Shown here piece by piece: positions 26,954 through 33,827 of a DNA stretch of 64,000 bases. The stretch covers positions 62,001 to 126,000 of the forward strand of contig CALCNX010000031.1 in NCBI GenBank assembly GCA_937899715.1, read 5' to 3'. The translations under genes were made by a program, and so were the position numbers. The first letter of the stretch is position 1. Each line of letters begins with the position of its first letter. A model generated the notes under the pieces. That model was given only the letters and a program-made list of their open reading frames with translations. It ran no database searches and was not told where the DNA came from. This stretch comes from an uncultured bacterium (GTDB lineage Bacteria > Bacteroidota > Ignavibacteria > Kapaibacteriales > UBA4661).

Positions 26954-29419
26954 ATGGTTGTTCTCAAGTTCGGCGGCTCGTCGGTCGGCACACCGGAGCG
27001 CGTCAATAGTGTCATCAGCATATCGGTTAATTCGCAAGCAAAACATGGTTCGGTTGCCGTTGTCGTGTCAGCATTTTCCGGCGTTACCGACCAACTTATT
27101 AAAACTGCCAAACTCGCCTCTAACGGCGACACCGCATACAGCAATGAATTCGACGACCTCTATCGTCGGCATATTACTGCGCTTGAAGCCCTCTTTGCAA
27201 GCGGCAACACCGATAAAAGTGCATTAGAAAGCACTCGCAAGGAGGTCGAAGCCGTGCTTATGGAACTACGCGGTTTACTACATGGTATTTTCCTCATTCG
27301 TGAGATTTCCAAGCGCACCATGGACTACGTGTGCAGCTTTGGTGAGCGCCTTTCCGCCTTTATCATTGCTCGCACCATGGCAGCGCGCGGCGTTCGTGCT
27401 GAATTTCTGGATGCCCGCTCGGTCGTCAAGACCAACGACGATTTCACGGCAGCGAAAGTAGATTTTCCGGCGACGAATGCTGCGGTGCAAAAATACTTTC
27501 AAGAGCACGATGCTTTGCAAGTCATTACAGGCTTCATCGGCTCCACAGCGAATGGACAAACAACCACGCTGGGGCGCGGCGGCTCGGACTACACTGCCGC
27601 AATTTTAGGCGCGGCACTGAACGCTAAGGACATTGAAATTTGGACAGATGTGGATGGCGTTATGACCGCCGACCCGCGCAAAGTCAAGAACGCTTGTACG
27701 CTGGAGCGTCTCACCTACGAAGAAGCAATGGAGCTTTCGCACTTCGGCGCGAAAGTTATTTACCCGCCCACCATCCAGCCCGCACTCGACCTTGGTATTC
27801 CGCTCTGGATTAAGAACACCTTCAACCCTGAATTCCCCGGCACGCTCATTGACCGCGAGGGCGATACCACATCCACCCTGCCCGTGAAGGGCATTTCGTC
27901 TATCAACAACATCACTTTGCTTTCGCTGGAAGGAAGCGGCATGGTGGGCGTGGTAGGCGTGGCGCATCGCCTTTTCAGCGCACTGGCGCGTGAGCGTATC
28001 AACGTGATTATGATTACGCAAGCCTCGTCCGAACACTCAATTTGTATTGCCGTCGAACCGGGTGCAACCGAAGGCGCAGCGCGGGCGATGAACGAGGAAT
28101 TCAATTATGAAATTGCCGTTTCGCGCCAGATTAACCCCGTCAAAATTGAGCGTAATTTGTCCGTCATTGCCGTTGTAGGTAGCAAGATGCGCCACACGCC
28201 GGGCATTGCCGGAAAAGTCTTTCAGGCACTGGGGCGCAACGGCGTGAATGTGCGAGCAATTGCGCAGGGCTCGTCGGAATTAAACATTTCGGTCATTGTA
28301 GATGGAGCGCACGAAAGCAAGGCTATAAGCGCCATTCACAATAATTTCTTTTTGGCATCTTCCAAGACACTGCACCTGTTCATCGTTGGTGCGGGGTTAA
28401 TTGGAAAAGAACTTTTGAAGCAAACGCAGCAGCAACGCGACTTCCTAATGAAGCATCGCGGGCTGGAACTGAAAATTGTGGGCATTGCCAACAGCGCAAA
28501 AATGCTTATCCGTGAAGACGGCATACCCGCCGAAACATGGGCGGAAGCGCTGGAATCATCGGGAGAGCCGATGAATTTGCGTTCGTACATTGACACCATG
28601 CAAGCACTCGGCTTGCCAAATAAAGTTCTCGTGGATAACACCACCAGTGAAGACGTAGCCGCGCTGTACGAAGAAATTCTTTCCGGCAGCGTCTCAATCG
28701 TAACTCCAAACAAGAAAGCCAATACCGGCTCCTACGCCCGATACAAAGCCATGCGCGAAGCAGCACTCAAAGCGAATGCGGGATTGTTCTACGAAACCAA
28801 CGTAGGGGGTGGTCTGCCAGTGATAGATGCCTTGCGCGGCTTGGTGGGAAGTGGCGACACGATTCACAAAATTGAGGCGACTTGCTCCGGCACGCTTTCC
28901 TACGTCTTCAACACCTTCGCCGAAGGAAAGAAGTTTAGCGACGTTATCAAAGAAGCCCGCGAAAAAGGCTTCACCGAGCCAGACCCGCGTGATGACTTGG
29001 GCGGAACGGACGTTGCGCGTAAACTGCTCATTCTCGCCCGCGAAATTGGCTTGCCGCTTGAGCTTTCGGATGTGCCCGTAGAAAATCTTGTGCCGCCATC
29101 GTGCGCGAAAGCTGCATCGGTAGAAGAGTTTTTCACGCTTCTGGAAAAAGAAGATGCCACTTTCGAGAAACGCCGCGCCGCAGCCGCAAAAGATGGAAAA
29201 GCGCTTCGCTACGTGGCAACACTCGAAAACGGTAAATGTAGCGCCAAGCTGGAAGCCGTTGACCACACGCACCCCTTCTTCAGCCTGAACGCAACGGATA
29301 ACAAATTTGCCATCACCAGCGATTACTATTCCTCCACGCCTTTGGTCATTCAAGGTCCCGGCGCAGGCGCAAAAGTAACCGCTTCGGGGGTGCTGGCAGA
29401 TATTCTGCGAACGGCATAA
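26954..29419 (+). CDS. thrA: Bifunctional aspartokinase / homoserine dehydrogenase
   Basis: Catalyses the first and third steps of the aspartate-to-threonine/methionine pathway in the cytosol; 821 residues. Aspartokinase opens with VVLKFGGSSVGTPERV and has TLGRGGSDYTAAILGAAL (about 200-220). Two ACT regulatory domains follow (about 320-465, including GSGMVGVVGVAHRLFSAL and GSKMRHTPGIAGKVFQAL), where threonine feedback usually acts. The dehydrogenase half begins LHLFIVGAGLIGKELLKQ near 475 and contains ETNVGGGLPVIDALRGLV and GTLSYVFNTFAEG. A separate terminator follows; no thrB or thrC is adjacent. Confidence 0.97.
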   Translation: MVVLKFGGSSVGTPERVNSVISISVNSQAKHGSVAVVVSAFSGVTDQLIKTAKLASNGDTAYSNEFDDLYRRHITALEALFASGNTDKSALESTRKEVEAVLMELRGLLHGIFLIREISKRTMDYVCSFGERLSAFIIARTMAARGVRAEFLDARSVVKTNDDFTAAKVDFPATNAAVQKYFQEHDALQVITGFIGSTANGQTTTLGRGGSDYTAAILGAALNAKDIEIWTDVDGVMTADPRKVKNACTLERLTYEEAMELSHFGAKVIYPPTIQPALDLGIPLWIKNTFNPEFPGTLIDREGDTTSTLPVKGISSINNITLLSLEGSGMVGVVGVAHRLFSALARERINVIMITQASSEHSICIAVEPGATEGAARAMNEEFNYEIAVSRQINPVKIERNLSVIAVVGSKMRHTPGIAGKVFQALGRNGVNVRAIAQGSSELNISVIVDGAHESKAISAIHNNFFLASSKTLHLFIVGAGLIGKELLKQTQQQRDFLMKHRGLELKIVGIANSAKMLIREDGIPAETWAEALESSGEPMNLRSYIDTMQALGLPNKVLVDNTTSEDVAALYEEILSGSVSIVTPNKKANTGSYARYKAMREAALKANAGLFYETNVGGGLPVIDALRGLVGSGDTIHKIEATCSGTLSYVFNTFAEGKKFSDVIKEAREKGFTEPDPRDDLGGTDVARKLLILAREIGLPLELSDVPVENLVPPSCAKAASVEEFFTLLEKEDATFEKRRAAAAKDGKALRYVATLENGKCSAKLEAVDHTHPFFSLNATDNKFAITSDYYSSTPLVIQGPGAGAKVTASGVLADILRTA

Positions 29420-29443
29420 AGACACATTAAGCAAGAACAATGC

Positions 29444-29484
29444 AAAAGCGGGCTTCATCTTGGTGATGAAGCCCGCTTTTTTTT
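29444..29484 (+). terminator. Terminator of thrA
   Basis: AAAAGCGGGCTTCATC pairs perfectly with GATGAAGCCCGCTTTT across a 5-base loop, and T8 results. Confidence 0.95.
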
Positions 29485-29505
29485 ACAGAATAACATCCAA
29501 ACAGG

Positions 29506-30972
29506 TTAGCGGGTAAGGGTCACTTGTACGCTTGCGGTCTGACGGTCGCCACCTTTTGCGGTAACGGTCAGTGTTGCCACGTACACGCCTGTCGGCAGAC
29601 GTGAGCCGTCGAAGGTTACGTCGTGGTCGCCTGCGGTTTGGCGGTCATTGATGAGGGAGATAACCCGCTTACCGACAGGTGTTGTCACATCAAGCGTTAC
29701 CTCTGCATCTTCGCTTAGTGAGTAGGAAAGCGTCGTGCGGTCACTGAAAGGATTCGGTGCTGCCGTAATGCTGAGTCCTGACGCGCGTAGTTGTCCGCCG
29801 CCGCAGTTCGGCGTAGCCGGAATCGTGCGTGAGCCGCTTCCACTCGTGCCACACGCATTCACACCATAGACGTAAGCATGAAGACCGCTATACGGAACAC
29901 CGACAGCAGCGCTTGAGCCGCTACCACTCACAACCACTCCCGCATCGCCAGACCAGTAGTACGTCGCGCAAGGATCGGCGTTCGTGATAGAGAGCGTTCC
30001 GTCGCGGCGATAGTCGGTGCATGGCGAGCTTCCCACAAGAGTCAACGTCGGAGTCGGCGGCGCTGAGGTGGAGGTAAAAATATAATTGCTGCCGGAGGTA
30101 TTCGTATTGCCACAGGCGGTAACGGCATAGCAGGTGAGATCCCCGCCGGAGCCGCTTGTACCGATGCTGACGGTATTTGTGCCTTGTCCGCTTGCAATGT
30201 AGAGACTGCCGGAAGCTGCCCACTGGTAGCTTGTAGCACCGCTCACCGCAGGAACGGAGAACGACTGCGTTTGACCGGAGCAGAAGCAGCCGGCTCCGCC
30301 GGAGATGTAGCCGAGCGTGGGAATTGTACGACTGATATTTGCAGTGCGCGTTACACTTGTGTTACATTTCGTGTCGGTAACAGTTACACTTACAGCACCG
30401 CCAGAATAGGGTGCTGCCTGTACTGTTATGGAAGCACCGTTTGTAGCAGAGATTGCCGACCAGCCGGACGGAAGAGTCCATGAATAGGCAAGGTTTGTAC
30501 TGATACCAGTAACGCTAACACTGTAACTCAACGAAGGGGTTTGCCCACATTCGATGGAAGAAGAGGAGGGGGATATATCGGAAACAGCATTAGATAAACT
30601 TTGGCGAACTGATACTTGAAGCGTTCCAGTATAGCTAAACGGAGCTTGATTCCCGTTATTGTCATAATAATACCATTTAGCAGTAGCGCTGATAGTTTTG
30701 TTGCCCGAAGAAGAAGGGTCAAAATACTGGTTATAACCAAACCCGCCATTTGTAGACACTATTGACCCGTCTAAATACCAATCTACTCCAACAAGGGTAT
30801 ATGCTTTCCCAGACGGTAAAGACGGTGGGTTATACGAATAGAGAATACTGCTATTAGCGCAAGGCTGAACATCGCCACTGATACTACCGTCTTGGGCTAA
30901 TGCAGTTGAGAAACCAAAGATTAGAGCCAGCAGCATTGCTGACGAGTACGAGATTAAAGTTTTGCTTTTCAT
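29506..30972 (-). CDS. T9SS-secreted protein with PKD/Ig-like repeats and C-terminal sorting domain
   Basis: A 488-residue cell-surface or secreted protein. Signal peptide residues 1-26 end in STALAQ. Residues about 30-400 are Ser/Gly/Thr-rich Ig-like or PKD-like modules, each with the pattern YSWTLPSGWSAIS...ITVQAAPYSGGAVSVTVTD, and paired cysteines. From about 405 comes the type A sorting domain: NPFSDRTTLSYSLSEDAEVT, then GKRVISLIND and LPTGVYVATLTV. This domain directs T9SS export and anchoring. No catalytic motif is seen. Confidence 0.9.
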   Translation of the reverse strand: MKSKTLISYSSAMLLALIFGFSTALAQDGSISGDVQPCANSSILYSYNPPSLPSGKAYTLVGVDWYLDGSIVSTNGGFGYNQYFDPSSSGNKTISATAKWYYYDNNGNQAPFSYTGTLQVSVRQSLSNAVSDISPSSSSIECGQTPSLSYSVSVTGISTNLAYSWTLPSGWSAISATNGASITVQAAPYSGGAVSVTVTDTKCNTSVTRTANISRTIPTLGYISGGAGCFCSGQTQSFSVPAVSGATSYQWAASGSLYIASGQGTNTVSIGTSGSGGDLTCYAVTACGNTNTSGSNYIFTSTSAPPTPTLTLVGSSPCTDYRRDGTLSITNADPCATYYWSGDAGVVVSGSGSSAAVGVPYSGLHAYVYGVNACGTSGSGSRTIPATPNCGGGQLRASGLSITAAPNPFSDRTTLSYSLSEDAEVTLDVTTPVGKRVISLINDRQTAGDHDVTFDGSRLPTGVYVATLTVTAKGGDRQTASVQVTLTR

Positions 30973-30992
30973 AAAAATAAATTTAAGATTTG

Positions 30993-31586
30993 TTAAAAAT
31001 AAACTGATACGGCTATACCCGTATTAGCAAGGAGGACATTAAAAGTATATGTATAGTATGGCATATTTGTACCGATTGGGGATTCGTTTCTGATGGAATT
31101 ATACCTTCCGCCAAAAAGAAGTGTCCCTGAAACAGAAAGCCAAGGCAATACAAAACATTCTAGACCAGCATTAAAACCAACAAATGTGGATGTTTCATAT
31201 GAGACAGCATTAGGTAATCTACTCTGTCGCCATGAAAGATTTCCAACCACGCCTACAAAGGGTGCAAATTGCCGTCTGCCAAGAAAATAATAATCGTATT
31301 GTGCAAATAGCCCAACACGCAAATCGGCGAAAGGGTCGAAGATACTGGCATTGGGATAACTTATTTGTGTACCGGATTCAAGCTGTATACCGACTGTAAC
31401 AACATGATTATTCGTCAGCCAATATTTTAAGGCAGCAGCGGACGATCCGGCAAGGCTGAATTGTAACGCCTTGTTCGATACCGTCGAATCTTGCGTAGTC
31501 TGCCCTTGTGATGGTGTATGTAACCATAGAACAAGAAGCAAAACCACCAAGATATGAGTGGGACGACCAGATAGGGTTTTTTGCAT
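30993..31586 (-). CDS. Outer-membrane beta-barrel protein, tandem copy A
   Basis: A 197-residue small barrel protein. The signal peptide ILVVLLLVLWLHTPSQGQ is followed by predicted strands (AAALKYWLTNNHVVTVGIQL, ADLRVGLFAQYDYYFLGRR) and the C-terminal GIAVSVYF. ALKYWL, RRQF-x-P, ECF-x-LPWL and the final VYF are shared with the frameshifted copy at 31804-32396, which has the same intended length. The start at 31586 has TTGGAG upstream and closely follows the stop of an 18-codon upstream ORF. Barrels of this kind in Bacteroidota have no fixed function. Confidence 0.82.
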   Translation of the reverse strand: MQKTLSGRPTHILVVLLLVLWLHTPSQGQTTQDSTVSNKALQFSLAGSSAAALKYWLTNNHVVTVGIQLESGTQISYPNASIFDPFADLRVGLFAQYDYYFLGRRQFAPFVGVVGNLSWRQSRLPNAVSYETSTFVGFNAGLECFVLPWLSVSGTLLFGGRYNSIRNESPIGTNMPYYTYTFNVLLANTGIAVSVYF

Positions 31587-31800
31587 AGAACAAACTCCAA
31601 AAAAGATTAAGGAAAAGGGGTTGAAAGCAGCCAAAAGACTGCCTTGAGAGGGAAATGGAACATAACAGTACCTCCCAAATAAGGAAGTGATACGTTGCCC
31701 ACAATTACCGTACATTACCAATGGAAGGTCGCGGTTTGCCCAAATTGCATCTTCCATGCGTAGTATGTATGCTGCCGAGGGACAATTCACGGCAGCCGCC
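31587..31800 (-). promoter_or_regulatory. Conserved structured leader of barrel gene A
   Basis: This 5' region matches the leader of copy B in order: a hairpin (31771-31796, stem GCTGCCG/CGGCAGC), an identical 23-base block (31727-31749), TGCCCACAATTA (31696-31707), a GGGAGGT ribosome site and the 18-codon ORF. The hairpin stems differ between copies while the loop core is kept (GGGACAATTC versus GGGACAGTTC), as expected for selected RNA structure. No known riboswitch motif was recognised. Confidence 0.6.
31607..31663 (-). CDS. 18-codon leader peptide A
   Basis: ATG at 31663 is preceded by GGGAGGT and reads MFHFPLKAVFWLLSTPFP then TAA. The stop lies 20 bases before the barrel start at 31586. 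The peptide has the same length as, and an identical LSTPFP-stop end to, the leader ORF of copy B. It is too short for a structural protein. A regulatory role through ribosome stalling or translational coupling is inferred. Confidence 0.55.
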   Translation of the reverse strand: MFHFPLKAVFWLLSTPFP

Positions 31801-31803
31801 GGA

Positions 31804-32396
31804 TTAAAAGTACACCGTAAAAACAATCCCGCTCTGACCAATCCCATACGTCCAGCTGGAGAATGATTGGCTAACGGGAGCCGAAGGAATCTCTTGCCTT
31901 GAGCCGGTATAGGATGCGTTCAAGCCAAGTTCGCCTGCTATTGTCAGCCACGGAAGGATAAAACATTCCATCCCAATTCCGCCGCCTAAACCGAGACTCA
32001 GAGAATTGGCTTGTGAACCGGGATTCCATGACCACTGACTGCCGATATTGCCGCCTGCCGCTACGTATGGCATAAATTGCCTACGCTCGTCAAGAAATAC
32101 TGAAACCTACCAAACACCGAGACTGTGGTTGCTACCGAAGGCGGCTGTACTCCTTGATTACTGATGTTGTACGTATTGCCGTAGATGTTTACGCCTGCGA
32201 CAGCCGCAGTTTTCGGTGATAACCAATATTTCAGCGCAACACTGTAGCTGTTGCCAATATTGAGATAAAAACCTTTCATCCCGGTCAGGCTATCGGTCGT
32301 CTGTGAAAAACCGCTGCGGGGAAAGCACAGCAGCAATACGAGAGGCAGTACATACTTGATGTGCAAGTATTGTGAGTATGTTTTCAGCAAACGCAT
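31804..32396 (-). pseudogene. Outer-membrane beta-barrel protein, tandem copy B, frameshifted
   Basis: A paralogue of the 30993-31586 gene broken by one missing base near 32087-32092. The first frame starts at 32396 (MRLLKTYSQYL, signal peptide ending SGFSQ) and runs to GRFQYFL; it then leaves the family and stops. From about 32090 the other frame continues with ERRQFMPYVAAGGNIG, ECFILPWLTIAGELG and GIVFTVYF. Restoring one base gives exactly 197 residues, the length of copy A. The break could be a real mutation, programmed shifting or a base-calling error; the last is quite possible. Confidence 0.8.
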
Positions 32397-32597
32397 ATTA
32401 AAACTCCAAAAAAAGTTAAGGAAAAGGGGTTGAAAGCCTGCCGTGCGGCGGCTGGAGAGGAACAGAGAGCATAGCAATACCTCCATTGGGAGAAGTGATT
32501 AGCTGCCCACAATTATGTATATTGCGTACGAATGGTCGCGGTTTGCCCAAATTGCACCATCATACGCTCGCCTCCGCCGCGGGACAGTTCGCGGCGG
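32397..32597 (-). promoter_or_regulatory. Conserved structured leader of barrel gene B
   Basis: Same layout as leader A: hairpin at 32574-32597 (stem CCGCCGCG/CGCGGCGG), the 23-base block at 32534-32556, TGCCCACAATTA at 32504-32515, a GGAGGT site and an 18-codon ORF. The two leaders are more alike than the coding sequences they precede. A second GC-rich hairpin (GCCG-CA-CGGC) lies inside the upstream ORF. Confidence 0.6.
32416..32472 (-). CDS. 18-codon leader peptide B
   Basis: ATG at 32472, preceded by GGAGGT, reads MLSVPLQPPHGRLSTPFP then TAA, ending 19 bases before the barrel start at 32396. It shares M, P5, L6 and the whole LSTPFP end with leader peptide A, although the middle differs. 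Conservation of frame, length and stop supports translation. Confidence 0.55.
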   Translation of the reverse strand: MLSVPLQPPHGRLSTPFP

Positions 32598-33146
32598 GGC
32601 GTGTGTATTTTCACGGCTTACCGAAAGAGGAGTAGCCGCGAGTTACACGCTGAGATTGAGAATATCAGCCGACAACAAGAAAGATATTATACACTGTTAT
32701 ACACGGCGCACAGGCACATAACCTGTAAGCGTACGCACGGGATGAACATTATAAACACCAAGAATAAAGACTTCTGTACCAAAGGCTTGCGTAGCCTTTC
32801 GCAAATAATACGTTTTGGATTCAGATAGCATAGAATGTTGAACAAGAGAGACTAAAAAAATAGGGACTGAGTAATAGGGACTAACTAAAAAACAGAGACT
32901 ACAAATATCCGTACCATATCGCACACAACTTCACTTTTTGCATAGTATTGCCATCGGAACAGATACCATATTTTTCCCATTCGCTTGGCTTGAACGTGTA
33001 CTCTCTGAGCCTCAACCTCATCGTGTGCGACAAGCGGGCTTTTTTGTTGATACAAACTTAGCACGAAAAATCCTGCTGTGCAAGAGCTGGAAGCCCATTT
33101 GGAGAGCCATGCCGAAGAAAGTTGTAAGCACATACCGTGAAGCTAT
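32598..33146. other. Spacer without a recognisable gene
   Basis: About 550 bases between leader B and the LytTR-like gene. Short open frames exist on both strands. One on the minus strand contains YYLRKATQAFGTEVFILGVY and looks protein-like, but I could not assign it to a family. A gene remnant is possible. Confidence 0.3.
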
Positions 33147-33689
33147 TTAGAGGGTGCTATTCGGCGGTTTTACTTTTTTTTCGCTTTTTTCTGCCCCCTC
33201 CCCCCCCCCGCATTTCGTGGGTTTTCTTCCGCGCTTCCGGCGGTGGTTGCGCTTCTGCAGGGCAGAAGCAAAACGGAACTGCGTGGCGTGGTGAAATTGT
33301 TGCAGGTACTGACGCGAGACGCGTATTTTGATACCATTTGCCAGCACCGCATCGCCGCCGTGTCCGTCGTAGTCGGGTTCAAAGCGTTCGATAAGAGGCA
33401 GACACAAAAAATGGGTATGATGCACGCGGCAGTACAACTCCGGCGGCAGTTCCTGCTGCCACGCCTCCAAAGAAATATCCGTAACCATCTCCCGAATGCG
33501 ATTTCGTTCATCGAAGCGCTGCATGAGACTGCGAACGCCGTGCAAGGAGACAAGAAATATATTATCGTGATGCTGTTGTCGGTTTATCATGAAGTAGTAC
33601 AAATTGTATGGGAGAGGTCCAATGAAAATGCACGAACAGGCTACAAAGATACAATAATCACCGTATGCCGCGCAAGTAACCGTAAGCAC
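33147..33689 (-). CDS. LytTR-like DNA-binding protein with homopolymeric 3' end
   Basis: Up to 180 residues. The core ISLEAWQQELPPELYCRVHH, followed by VLANGIKIRVSRQYLQQF, matches the second half of LytTR domains; compare FMRVHRSAIINV and KVKVSRSYTAQI in the regulator at 24052. There is no receiver domain. The N-terminal 33 residues are Cys/Phe-rich, and an alternative ATG at 33590 would remove them. The C-terminal tail is Lys/Arg-rich and encoded across a G10 run (33200-33209) and an A8 run, so its frame is easily changed. It is divergent from the YfhO gene. A degraded LytTR regulator is an alternative. Confidence 0.6.
   Translation of the reverse strand: MLTVTCAAYGDYCIFVACSCIFIGPLPYNLYYFMINRQQHHDNIFLVSLHGVRSLMQRFDERNRIREMVTDISLEAWQQELPPELYCRVHHTHFLCLPLIERFEPDYDGHGGDAVLANGIKIRVSRQYLQQFHHATQFRFASALQKRNHRRKRGRKPTKCGGGEGAEKSEKKVKPPNSTL
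33200..33209. repeat. C10/G10 homopolymer inside the LytTR-like gene
   Basis: Ten consecutive C on the plus strand (G10 in the coding strand), close to C5 and T8 runs. Such tracts slip during replication and are also prone to sequencing error. Confidence 0.85.
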
Positions 33690-33827
33690 TTTTGCATTAT
33701 ATTTTCGTTACATTCCGTTACGGTAGTCTCAAATTTCACTGAACTTGAAAGGCAGATGTTTCCGAATTTTTCATAGATTTGCACTCTCACTTCGGTCATT
33801 ATTCGTCATTCACTGTTCTGACTGTTT

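Noticed and set aside
31771..31796. Leader hairpin as a terminator of the frameshifted barrel gene
   Set aside because: No T tract follows on the minus strand, and the equivalent hairpin of copy B has no gene upstream, so termination does not explain its conservation.
32697..32924. 75-codon minus-strand frame containing YYLRKATQAFGTEVFILG
   Set aside because: Looks somewhat protein-like, but there is no SD, no known family and the N-terminal part is not convincing; left as a possible remnant.
32885..33150. Short overlapping frames on both strands
   Set aside because: Neither has a start context or a recognised motif; likely chance frames in the spacer.
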